DNA from: Aureibaculum algae
GTDB lineage: Bacteria > Bacteroidota > Bacteroidia > Flavobacteriales > Flavobacteriaceae
Assembly (NCBI RefSeq): GCF_006065315.1
Contig: NZ_CP040749.1
Coordinates: 4,300,001-4,364,000, forward strand
Reading direction: 5' to 3'
Length of the DNA stretch: 64,000 bases
Every line of letters starts with the position of its first letter. The stretch's first letter is position 1. Position numbers and translations under genes: made by a program. This document shows positions 45,331 through 53,624 of this stretch, piece after piece. The notes below the pieces were generated by a model, which saw only the letters and a program-made list of their open reading frames with translations, made no database searches and was not told the DNA's origin.

Positions 45331-46950
45331 ATGAAAAATAACGTTTTATCACTCCTCATTTTTTGTATCGTTAGTGTTAGCACTGCTCAAATCAAAACGA
45401 TAGATTATGTAAAAGCACCTAAAAAATTAGAAATTACACAGTGGCAAGTTAACGACATTAGTTTCCATACAAAAAAAACGGTTGAAAACCCTTTTGAGCA
45501 GCAAGTTACAGCCACAGTCACTTCGGCTAACGGCGTACAAGAGATACCATTATTTTATAACGGAAATAGTGAATGGATTTTTCGTTATTCTGCTAACAAA
45601 GTTGGAGAAATCACTTATAAAATAAATAGCACTGTAAAAGAATTCCATAACAAAAAAGGAGCTTTCAATGCGGTTACCAACACGAAAAAAGATTGACATG
45701 GGGCTATCATAATTCCAAAAGATGATCCTCAGCATTTTTATTATGAAGATGGTACGCCCTATTTCAATCTTGCCTTTGAATGCGATTGGCTATTTGCTTT
45801 AGATTATGAAAGCAAAGATGTAAAAAAAACAGATCATTTGTTAAATTTATTGAATGAAAATGGTTTCAACCAAGTCGTTATGAATGTTTATTCTCATGAT
45901 GTTTCTTGGGAAAAAGATCCGCTTCTTGCCATACATCCTGAACATGAATTTGGTGGTAAGCAAAATATATATCCATTTTTGGGAAGTAATGAAAAGCCTG
46001 ATTTTTCGGCACTAAATCCTGATTTTTTCAATCATTTAGATAAGGTAATTGCTACTATGCATGATAAGGAAATTGTTAGTCATTTGATGATTTATGTATG
46101 GAATAAATTGGTTTCTTGGCCAGATATGCAAACCAAAGAAGACAATCGCTATTTTGATTATGTGGTAAAAAGATACCAAGCTTTTCCTAATATTATTTGG
46201 GATATTTCTAAAGAGGCACTTTTTTATGGAAGAGCTACTCCAGAATATATTTCTGAAAGAATAAACAGAGTACGAAAATTAGATGGTTACAATCGCTTAT
46301 TATCTGTACATGATTATGGATTTTGTAAAAACCACCCCGATGAAGTAGATTTTATATCTTCTCAAAATTGGTCACATACCTTATATCAAAATATGTTAGA
46401 CGCAAAAAATGAATTTCCTAAAAAACCTGTATTCAATATTGAACATGGAGGTTATGAAGAAAGTCCATACACTGTTTTTACCGGAGCTTATATTGATGCT
46501 GAAGTTTGCTTGCGCAGAAATTATATGTGTTTATTTGCCGGTGTTTACACCACCTATTATTGGCAAGGCACTTCATGGAATGTAATTATTTACAATCCAT
46601 TTGAACAATCTGCTGATTTTTACAAACCGCATTTTGATTATTTTAAACACATGCAAGAGTTTTTTAATCAATTTTCATTTCATAATTTCAAACCTCATCC
46701 TTGGCAAAATACCAATGGGTATAATTTAACCGATGAAAAAAATGGCACTATTCTCATTTATATGCCAAAAGAAAATTACAAAGTTACCCTTTGGCATTTA
46801 TCTAAAGAAAATAAAGATACAGCCACCATGCAATGGTTCAATACGCTGACCGGAGAATATACGAAAATAGAAGACTTTGATAAAAATAGAGCAGAACTTT
46901 CTCCTTGGAGGGGAAAAGCGGACACAATTTTAATTATTCAAAAGAAATAA
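45331..46950 (+). pseudogene. DUF5060/DUF4038 (apiosidase-like) hydrolase interrupted by an in-frame TGA
   Basis: A signal peptide (SLLIFCIVSVSTAQ) and an N-terminal DUF5060 sandwich run to codon 121, then a TGA at 45694-45696 stops translation. The same frame goes on without a gap as GH140-like DUF4038 (HGAIIIPKDDPQHFYYEDGT, ECDWLFALDY, IIWDISKEALFYG, VFNIEHGGYEESPYT) to 46950. The total is 539 codons plus stop, a normal length. One base change (for example from TGG or CGA) explains the break. The downstream ATG at 45838 would give a protein without signal peptide and without the first barrel strands. Both likely catalytic Glu (in DISKEAL and NIEHGG) are kept. Confidence 0.8.
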
Positions 46951-47060
46951 TAATATCTTTTTCAACCTAACTGGTTATTTATTTATAGAAATATTCATAA
47001 ATAACATTATAAATGATTCTTTTACTAAAGCGTAACTTAAACCCTTTAGATATTGCATAC

Positions 47061-47132
47061 CAAATGATTAACACAAAAAAAATAAACCATTTGATATATA
47101 ACCGATAATAAAATAAGCCTAAAAATCATTTG
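47061..47132. promoter_or_regulatory. Cluster of CATTTG half-sites upstream of GH29
   Basis: In the 290-bp gap before the GH29 gene, AAAATCATTTGTTC (47123-47136) equals the proximal half-site at 14758-14818 over 14 bases. AACCATTTG (47086-47093) and an inverted CAAATGATT (47061-47069) lie upstream. The 21-bp pairing is not present, so this is a half-site cluster at most. No other feature is seen in 46951-47240. Confidence 0.35.
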
Positions 47133-47240
47133 TTCTGTTTATTTGCACATTAGATATTATAAAACAAATAGCAATAGTAGAATTTAGCCTCACAGAGAAG
47201 AAGCTTTTACTTCTCCATACGTAACCAATATAAAATTATT

Positions 47241-48776
47241 ATGAATATTAAAAAGTCACCGTTTATTTTACTGCTTGCTTTAGCTATTTTATCTTCATGC
47301 GGATCAAAAACTGATAAAAAGTTAGCAGAAGCGGCCGCAGAATCTCCGAAAGAAAAATTTGAACCTAATTGGGAGTCCATCAAAAAAAACTATAAAGATC
47401 CGGAATGGTTCAACCAACAAAAATTTGGAATTTTTATTCATTGGGGAGCATATTCTGTACCTGCGTTTGGATCTGAATGGTACCCAAGACAAATGTATAT
47501 GGATACCGCAACATTTACTGCACAACTAAACCCGGAACACAAAGGTCCAAATGCAACATATACACATCATAAAAAAACTTGGGGAGATCAAAAAACTTTT
47601 GGTTACAAAGACTTTATACCGATGTTCAAAGGTGAAAATTTTAATGCCACCGAGTGGATAGACTTGTTCAAAAAATCGGGTGCAAAATATGTAATCCCAG
47701 TTGCCGATCATCACGATGGTTTTGCGATGTATAATGCTAAAACTACGAGATGGAATTCTGTAAATATGGGTCCAAAAAGAGATGTACTTGGAGAACTGTT
47801 TAAAGAAGGAAGAGCGCAAGGCTTAATTATGGGTGCTTCTTCTCATTATGCTTTTAACTGGTCATTTTATAATAAAAAGGATAAATTTGATACTACTGAT
47901 CCTGAATATGCAGATTTATATTCCGCTAAAGGAAAAGATTTAAAAGAGCCGGTATCTGAAGAATTTAAACAAAAATGGTGGGATAGAACGGTAGATTTAA
48001 TTGACAACTACCAACCAGACATTTTATGGTTTGATTTCTATCTTGATATTCCCGACTACGCTGATATGCGACCAAAAATTGCAGCTTATTATTATAACAA
48101 AGGAATTGAATGGGGTAAAGAAGTAGTTATCAATGATAAGAATTTTGATCATGAAGCTTTTCCAGAAGGAACGGTTATTTACGATTTAGAAAGAGGTAAA
48201 TTACCCGGAATCAGAAAATTACCTTGGCAAACAGACACTTCTATTGGTAAAAACTCTTGGTCGTATGTTACCAATTGGCAATCAAAAACATCCAACCAAT
48301 TGATTGATGATTTAGTAGATATCGTTTCAAAAAATGGAAATTTATTATTAAACGTTGGACCAAAGGCTGACGGAACTATTCCTGAAGATCAACAAAAAAT
48401 ATTATTAGAAATTGGAGATTGGCTCGCCATTAACGGAGAAGCAATTTACGACACAAAATATTGGAAAGTATTCGGAGAAGGTCCTACAGAAGTAAAAAAA
48501 GGACATCACTCAGAAGGTCAAAATGAAGATTTTACTGGGCAAGATATCCGTTTTACACAAAAAGATAATAAAGTTTATGCTATTATGATGGCTTGGCCAG
48601 AGAACAATGAGGTATTAATAAAATCATTGAATCCTGCAACAGATAAAGTCTCTAGTGTACGAATGCTAGGTAGTGATACCAATTTAAAATGGAATCAAAG
48701 TGAAAATGGTTTAAAAGTAACCATGCCTGCAACAAAACCTTGTGAAAATGCATTTGTATTAGAGCTAATAATTTAA
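47241..48776 (+). CDS. GH29 alpha-L-fucosidase/alpha-L-galactosidase lipoprotein
   Basis: The 511-residue protein has a lipobox with Cys20 (LLALAILSSCGSK), which puts it in a membrane, probably the outer one. The GH29 core has WFNQQKFGIFIHWGAYSVPAF, HHDGFAMYNAKTTRWNS, ASSHYAFNW and the nucleophile Asp in DILWFDFYLDI at about residue 264, then DLVDIVSKNGNLLLNVGP. It is the third GH29 of the locus and resembles the 13131 gene. It lies directly before the L-sugar catabolic operon, which suggests its product feeds that operon. Whether fucose or L-galactose is released is not visible. Confidence 0.87.
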   Translation: MNIKKSPFILLLALAILSSCGSKTDKKLAEAAAESPKEKFEPNWESIKKNYKDPEWFNQQKFGIFIHWGAYSVPAFGSEWYPRQMYMDTATFTAQLNPEHKGPNATYTHHKKTWGDQKTFGYKDFIPMFKGENFNATEWIDLFKKSGAKYVIPVADHHDGFAMYNAKTTRWNSVNMGPKRDVLGELFKEGRAQGLIMGASSHYAFNWSFYNKKDKFDTTDPEYADLYSAKGKDLKEPVSEEFKQKWWDRTVDLIDNYQPDILWFDFYLDIPDYADMRPKIAAYYYNKGIEWGKEVVINDKNFDHEAFPEGTVIYDLERGKLPGIRKLPWQTDTSIGKNSWSYVTNWQSKTSNQLIDDLVDIVSKNGNLLLNVGPKADGTIPEDQQKILLEIGDWLAINGEAIYDTKYWKVFGEGPTEVKKGHHSEGQNEDFTGQDIRFTQKDNKVYAIMMAWPENNEVLIKSLNPATDKVSSVRMLGSDTNLKWNQSENGLKVTMPATKPCENAFVLELII

Positions 48777-48781
48777 TTTTG
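48753..48781 (+). promoter_or_regulatory. Promoter of the sugar-catabolic operon
   Basis: TTTG (48753-48756), a 17-bp spacer and TAATTTTG (48774-48781) make a full Bacteroidota promoter (TTTG...TAnnTTTG). It overlaps the 3' end of the GH29 gene and lies about 107 bp before the start of the alcohol dehydrogenase gene. Unlike the three activator-type promoters it has a -33 element. Confidence 0.5.
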
Positions 48782-48887
48782 TTAGTGTTTTTAATTGAAG
48801 GGGTTTTGTGAATAAAATTATAAAGCTTCCTTTAACAGTTTTAATAAAATACTTAAATGTCTAATCTAATTTTTTAATAAAATTATT

Positions 48888-49901
48888 ATGAAATATATAG
48901 TATGCGAAAAACCAGGAGAGTTTCTATTAAAAGAAAAAGAAGCACCTGTTAGAAAAGAAAACGAAGCCTTATTACAGATCAATAAAGTTGGTATTTGTGG
49001 TACCGATCTTCATGCGTATGGAGGCAATCAGGCCTTTTTTACCTATCCTAGAATCTTAGGTCACGAATTGGCTTCCGTAGTTTTAGAAATTGGAGATAAT
49101 CCAAAAGGCATTAAAGCTGGCGATAAAGTTGTGGTAATGCCATATTTAAGTTGTGGCAAATGTATAGCTTGTAGAAACGGAAAGACAAATTGTTGTACCA
49201 ATATTTCGGTTTTAGGTGTTCATGGAGATGGCGGAATGCAAGAGCAAATTACGATTCCTGCAGATATTTTACTGCTTGCAAACAACTTATCCGATGACCA
49301 AATGGCGATTGTAGAACCACTTGCCATTGGAGCACATGCTGTGCGACGAGCAAATATACAACACAATGAAATTGTTGCCGTAGTTGGTTGTGGTCCTATT
49401 GGAATTGGCATTATGAAATTAGCACAAATTGCAGGCGCAAAAGTAATTGCTATAGATATGAACGAACAGCGATTAGCCTATGCTAAAGAAAAAATCGGTG
49501 TCGATTATATTGTAAAAGCTGGAAAAGATGCTGCAGATGAAATTTCAAAAATCACAAATGGCGATTTATGTACAGCTGTATTTGATGCTTCGGGAAATAA
49601 ATTTGCTTTAGAAGCTTGTCCTGACTACATGTCGCATGGTGGTCGTTTTGTTTTGGTTGGACTCTCAAAAGGAGAATTAACCTATACACATCCCAAAATA
49701 CATGCTAAAGAAATGACCTTGATGTGCAGTAGAAATGCAACTACAGAAGATTTTGAGCATGTAATTAGTGTTTTAGATCAATTTCCAACAGAATCATTTA
49801 TTACACATAATGTTCCTTTTACCGAAATGATAAGCCATTTTGATAGTTGGTTAAAACCAGAAGCAGGTGTCATCAAAGCTACAGTGAACTTCAAAGTATA
49901 A
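48888..49901 (+). CDS. Zinc-dependent alcohol dehydrogenase, probable L-galactonate 5-dehydrogenase
   Basis: The 337-residue medium-chain dehydrogenase has the catalytic zinc ligands Cys37 (GICGTDLHAYGG) and His59-Glu60 (GHE), four structural zinc cysteines between Cys89 and Cys103 (CGKCIACRNGKTNCC) and a Rossmann motif VVGCGPIGIG near residue 165. In E. coli the related LgoD oxidises L-galactonate to D-tagaturonate. Here the genes for the following steps (UxaB, UxaA, KdgK, aldolase) and for making L-galactonate (reductase, lactonase) lie in the same unit, so I assign that step by context. From family alone it could be any polyol or sugar-acid dehydrogenase. Confidence 0.8.
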   Translation: MKYIVCEKPGEFLLKEKEAPVRKENEALLQINKVGICGTDLHAYGGNQAFFTYPRILGHELASVVLEIGDNPKGIKAGDKVVVMPYLSCGKCIACRNGKTNCCTNISVLGVHGDGGMQEQITIPADILLLANNLSDDQMAIVEPLAIGAHAVRRANIQHNEIVAVVGCGPIGIGIMKLAQIAGAKVIAIDMNEQRLAYAKEKIGVDYIVKAGKDAADEISKITNGDLCTAVFDASGNKFALEACPDYMSHGGRFVLVGLSKGELTYTHPKIHAKEMTLMCSRNATTEDFEHVISVLDQFPTESFITHNVPFTEMISHFDSWLKPEAGVIKATVNFKV

Positions 49902-49932
49902 AATTAAAAAAACTAATAGAATAAGACTTAAA

Positions 49933-50973
49933 ATGAAAAAAGTTATCACATTCGGAGAGATTATGCTACGCTTAGCACCTCCGGGATTTTTGAGATTTTC
50001 TCAAGCCAACAACTTCGATGTAGTCTATGGTGGCGGAGAATCAAATGTAGCCGTTTCTTTGGCTAATTATGGTGTTGCGGTAGGTTTTGTTACCCGTTTA
50101 CCAAAAAATGACATTGGTGAATGTGCGATGATGGAAATGCGAAAAAGAGGTGTTGGCGTTGATAAAATTGTATATGGTGGCGACCGTTTGGGAATTTACT
50201 TTTTAGAAACCGGTGCTGTATCTAGAGGATCTAAAGTGGTTTATGATAGAGCACATTCCGCTATAGCGGAAATAGAATCAGGTATGATTAATTGGGACGA
50301 AGTTTTTGAAGGGGCTGAATGGTTTCATTGGACAGGAATCACCCCAGCAATTTCTCAAGGAGCAGCTGATGTTTGTTTAGAAGCCGTAAAAGCAGCAAGC
50401 AAATTAGGAATAACCATTTCAACAGATTTAAATTACCGAGCAAAATTGTGGCAATATGGTGGCGATCGCGAAGCAATCATGACCGAATTAACCAGTTACT
50501 GTGATGTGATTTTAGGTAATGAAGAAGATGCTGAAAAACACTTCAATATCAAACCAGAAGGATTAGATATTACAACCCAAGGTCATGATGTAAAAGCAGA
50601 AGCCTTTTTATCGGTTTGCAAACAGATGATGGAAAAATTCCCTAAAGCAAAAAAAGTAATTACCACCTTAAGAGGTTCTATTTCAGCTTCGCACAATACT
50701 TGGGCAGGTGTTTTATATGATGGTAAGAAAATGTATGAAACCCGTCAGTATCAAATTACCGACATCGTTGATCGCGTTGGAGGAGGAGATAGTTTTATGG
50801 GAGGATTGATTTACGGATTATTAAAATACCCTAAAGATGATCAAAATGCTTTGGATTTTGCAGTTGCAGCATCGGCATTAAAACACACGATCAAAGGAGA
50901 TGCGAATTTAGTAACCGTTGACGAAGTACAAAAATTAATGGGTGGAGATGCCTCTGGTAGAGTTGCCCGATAA
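49933..50973 (+). CDS. kdgK: 2-keto-3-deoxy-D-gluconate kinase
   Basis: The 346-residue PfkB-family kinase begins KKVITFGEIMLRLAPPGF, with the substrate-binding GGGESNVAVSLANYG and the C-terminal signature DRVGGGDSFMGGLIYGLL carrying the catalytic Asp. It phosphorylates KDG to KDPG with ATP in the cytosol. It lies 31 bp after the dehydrogenase gene and 185 bp before the aldolase gene that uses its product. KDG kinase needs the 6-hydroxyl group, so this gene argues that the sugar fed into the operon keeps its C6 oxygen (L-galactose) and is not the 6-deoxy sugar fucose. Confidence 0.9.
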   Translation: MKKVITFGEIMLRLAPPGFLRFSQANNFDVVYGGGESNVAVSLANYGVAVGFVTRLPKNDIGECAMMEMRKRGVGVDKIVYGGDRLGIYFLETGAVSRGSKVVYDRAHSAIAEIESGMINWDEVFEGAEWFHWTGITPAISQGAADVCLEAVKAASKLGITISTDLNYRAKLWQYGGDREAIMTELTSYCDVILGNEEDAEKHFNIKPEGLDITTQGHDVKAEAFLSVCKQMMEKFPKAKKVITTLRGSISASHNTWAGVLYDGKKMYETRQYQITDIVDRVGGGDSFMGGLIYGLLKYPKDDQNALDFAVAASALKHTIKGDANLVTVDEVQKLMGGDASGRVAR

Positions 50974-51000
50974 CAATAGATTAGTTTTGAGTTAATTGTA

Positions 51001-51034
51001 GAATGTTACGTTGGAGGAGTTCGGCGTAACATTC
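51001..51034 (+). other. Hairpin between kdgK and the aldolase gene
   Basis: Perfect 10-bp arms gaatgttacg (51001-51010) and cgtaacattc (51025-51034) enclose a 14-base loop. No T-tract follows, only atttta. It may stabilise the upstream mRNA or act as a leaky terminator within the operon. Confidence 0.6.
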
Positions 51035-51089
51035 ATTTTAAAAGAGAAGAAACACGATTTAAAACAAAAAACCTTCTGTGAAAACAAAA

Positions 51090-51145
51090 AACAGTTAACA
51101 ACTAACAGCCAGCAACAAGCAACTAACAACAAATAGCCAACAACA
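51090..51145 (+). repeat. Degenerate 7-bp tandem repeat, eight units
   Basis: Eight consecutive heptamers with consensus AACAACN (for example AACAGTT, AACAACT, AACAGCC, AGCAACA, AGCAACT, AACAACA, AATAGCC, AACAACA) fill 56 bp, ending 13 bp before the aldolase start. A shorter, weaker tract of similar composition precedes the uxaB-like gene at about 53585-53620. Confidence 0.75.
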
Positions 51146-51158
51146 AAAAAATCAAAAA

Positions 51159-51827
51159 ATGGCACAATTTTCAAGAATAGAAGTAGCAAGCGTAATGCAA
51201 GAAACCGGAATGGTTCCTTTGTTTTACAATAAAGATATCGAAGTAAGTAAAAAGGTCTTAAAAGCCTGTTATGATGGTGGAGCTCGACTAATGGAGTTCA
51301 CAGCACGAGGAGATTTTGCTCATGAAGTTTTTGGCGAACTCACCAAATATGCTATTGCCGAATTACCTGGAATGGTAATGGGAGTTGGCTCGGTAACCGA
51401 TGCAGCAGCAGCTTCACGTTTTATGTCTTTAGGAGCAAACTTTATTGTTACTCCGGTACTTCGCGAAGATATTGCGATTGTTTGTAATCGCAGAAAAGTA
51501 TTGTGGTCGCCTGGCTGCGGTACCTTAACAGAAATCGCTAGAGCAGAAGAATTAGGCTGTGAAGTGGTAAAATTATTTCCTGGTGATATTTACGGACCAA
51601 ATTTTGTAAAAGGAATCAAAGGACCACAACCATGGACCAGTATTATGCCTACCGGAGGAGTATCTCCAACAAAAGAAAACTTAAAGGGTTGGTTTGATGC
51701 CGGTGTAACTTGTGTTGGTATGGGGTCGCAATTAATCTCCAAAGAAATTTTAGCACATAAAGATTATAAAAAACTAGAGCAAGATGTAAAAAATGCTTTA
51801 GAAATTATAAAATCGGTAAGAAATTGA
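51159..51827 (+). CDS. eda: 2-keto-3-deoxy-6-phosphogluconate aldolase
   Basis: The 222-residue class I aldolase has the catalytic Glu46 in RLMEFTARG and the Schiff-base Lys138 in CEVVKLFPGD, with the phosphate-binding TGGVSPTKEN and GMGSQL. It splits KDPG into pyruvate and glyceraldehyde-3-phosphate. It follows KdgK in the pathway and on the chromosome and is 9 bp from the altronate dehydratase gene. Nothing is unusual in the sequence. Confidence 0.92.
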   Translation: MAQFSRIEVASVMQETGMVPLFYNKDIEVSKKVLKACYDGGARLMEFTARGDFAHEVFGELTKYAIAELPGMVMGVGSVTDAAAASRFMSLGANFIVTPVLREDIAIVCNRRKVLWSPGCGTLTEIARAEELGCEVVKLFPGDIYGPNFVKGIKGPQPWTSIMPTGGVSPTKENLKGWFDAGVTCVGMGSQLISKEILAHKDYKKLEQDVKNALEIIKSVRN

Positions 51828-51836
51828 AAAATAACT

Positions 51837-53489
51837 ATGTCAAAGAATTATGTTCAAATAGACCCTAAAGACAACATCATAGTTGCCATAACATATTTGC
51901 CTAAAAACACTTTTGTAGATGTGGCTGGCAAAACCTTCACGTTACAGGAAGATATTAAGCAAAAACACAAATTCGCGCTTAACGATTTTAATGTTGGTGA
52001 CGAACTTTTTATGTATGGTGTTTTAATAGGAAAAGCAGTACTGCCTATTCAAAAAGGTACAGCGATTACCATTGAAAATGTAAAACATGCTTCCGCAGAA
52101 TTCAACGATTCTAAAGAAAAATTTTCGTGGTCTGCACCCGATGCTTCCAACTTTAAAGGTCGAACTTTTAGCGGTTATCACAGAAAAGATGGCAAAGTAG
52201 GAACCGCAAACTATTGGTTAGTCATTCCTTTGACATTTTGTGAAAACAGAAATATTGATGTTTTAGAAGGTGCTTTATCTGAAAAATTAGGATACCAAAC
52301 TAAAAAAGATTTTGCCGTTGATACGGATGCTTTAATTAGCCAATACAAATCAGGTGCAAGCACAGAAGACATATACAATACACCAATTATTACTACCAAA
52401 GAAGAAATGTCAAAAAATAGGCTATTTCCAAATGTAGATGGTATAAAATTTTTAAAACACGATGGTGGTTGTGGTGGTATTCGTCAAGATTCCGAAACCT
52501 TGTGTAAACTTTTAGCAGGTTATATTGCAAATCCAAATGTTGCTGGTGCTACTATTTTTAGTTTAGGTTGTCAAAATGCACAAATAGAAATGATGCAAAA
52601 TGCCCTAAAAACCATTGCTCCTTCTTGTGACAAAACAGTTCATTATTTGGAACAACAAAAAAGTACTAGCGAAAGAAATTTAATTGAGGAAGCGGTAAAG
52701 CATACTTTTACAGGATTAATAGAAGCAAATAAAATAGTTAGACAACCAGCACCATTAAGTAAACTTGTTTTAGGATTGGAATGCGGTGGATCTGATGGCT
52801 TTTCTGGAATTTCTGCAAATCCAGCTTTAGGTTATGCATCCGATTTATTGGTTGCTTTAGGAGGTAGCCCTGTATTGTCTGAGTTCCCAGAATTAAATGG
52901 TGTGGAACAGGAAATCATCAATAGATGTGAAACCGAAGAAGATTCTAATAAATTTTATGATTTGATGCGCGCATATTCTGCAGCAGCTGTGGCTGTTGGT
53001 TCTGGATTTGAAAATAATCCATCGCCTGGAAATATAAAAGACGGTTTAATTACCGATGCCATGAAATCTGCAGGAGCAGCTAAAAAAGGTGGTACATCGC
53101 CTGTTGTACAGGTTTTAGACTATACAGAACAGGCTACAAAACCAGGTTTAAATTTATTATGCACACCAGGAAATGATGTAGAATCTACCACAGGTTTGGT
53201 TGGTTCGGGTTGCAATGTGGTGGTTTTTACTACTGGATTGGGAACACCAACTGGAAATCCTGTTGCACCAGTACTTAAAATGTCGAGCAATACCAATCTA
53301 TATGAGCGCATGAATGATATTATAGACATTAATGCAGGCACCGTAATTACAGGAGAAGACACGATTGAATCTATGGGAGAAAAAATATTGGATCATATTA
53401 TTAAGGTCGCAAGTGGAGAAGTTGCTTCAAAAGCAGTTTTACACGGAAATAATGATTTTATTCCTTGGAAAAGAGGGGTTTCTTTGTAA
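51837..53489 (+). CDS. uxaA: Altronate dehydratase (full-length, SAF domain plus catalytic part)
   Basis: The 550-residue protein combines the N-terminal SAF domain (QIDPKDNIIVAITYLPKNTF and onwards, to about residue 95) with the C-terminal UxaA catalytic region (GYHRKDGKVGTANYWLVIPL, KHDGGCGGIRQDSETLCKLL, GLECGGSDGFSGISANPALG, TTGLGTPTGNPVAPVLKMSS). The family removes water from D-altronate to give KDG. It lies 9 bp after eda. Together with the UxaB-like gene it marks a tagaturonate-altronate branch. Homologous dehydratases act on galactarate, but the neighbours fit altronate. Confidence 0.92.
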   Translation: MSKNYVQIDPKDNIIVAITYLPKNTFVDVAGKTFTLQEDIKQKHKFALNDFNVGDELFMYGVLIGKAVLPIQKGTAITIENVKHASAEFNDSKEKFSWSAPDASNFKGRTFSGYHRKDGKVGTANYWLVIPLTFCENRNIDVLEGALSEKLGYQTKKDFAVDTDALISQYKSGASTEDIYNTPIITTKEEMSKNRLFPNVDGIKFLKHDGGCGGIRQDSETLCKLLAGYIANPNVAGATIFSLGCQNAQIEMMQNALKTIAPSCDKTVHYLEQQKSTSERNLIEEAVKHTFTGLIEANKIVRQPAPLSKLVLGLECGGSDGFSGISANPALGYASDLLVALGGSPVLSEFPELNGVEQEIINRCETEEDSNKFYDLMRAYSAAAVAVGSGFENNPSPGNIKDGLITDAMKSAGAAKKGGTSPVVQVLDYTEQATKPGLNLLCTPGNDVESTTGLVGSGCNVVVFTTGLGTPTGNPVAPVLKMSSNTNLYERMNDIIDINAGTVITGEDTIESMGEKILDHIIKVASGEVASKAVLHGNNDFIPWKRGVSL

Positions 53490-53511
53490 ATTAAAAGATT
53501 TAAAATTCAAG

Positions 53512-53534
53512 ACCTGCCTCGCCGGCAGGCAGGT
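53512..53534. repeat. GC-rich palindromic REP-like element
   Basis: ACCTGCC (53512-53518) and GGCAGGT (53528-53534) form a stem around a GC-rich centre with GCCGGC. The island is strikingly GC-rich for its surroundings. I recall near-identical palindromes scattered between genes of marine Flavobacteriia, so I take it as one copy of a REP-like family. It lies in the 135-bp gap between uxaA and uxaB and could form an intercistronic hairpin. Confidence 0.65.
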
Positions 53535-53624
53535 TTAAAATTGATGGGGACTGAAACCGTTGTCGAAAAAATTATCATCACAGTAAACCTAATAACTCAG
53601 TAACCCAATAGCTAATAACAAACT

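Noticed and set aside
45694..45696. Selenocysteine or recoded TGA
   Set aside because: No SECIS-like hairpin is evident next to the codon, selenocysteine is not expected in this family, and other genes of the window end in ordinary TGA.
48888..53489. Reading KdgK, KDPG aldolase and UxaA as alginate or pectin uronate catabolism
   Set aside because: No alginate lyase, pectate lyase, KduI/KduD or UxaC is in the window. The single GH28 lacks the standard polygalacturonase motifs.
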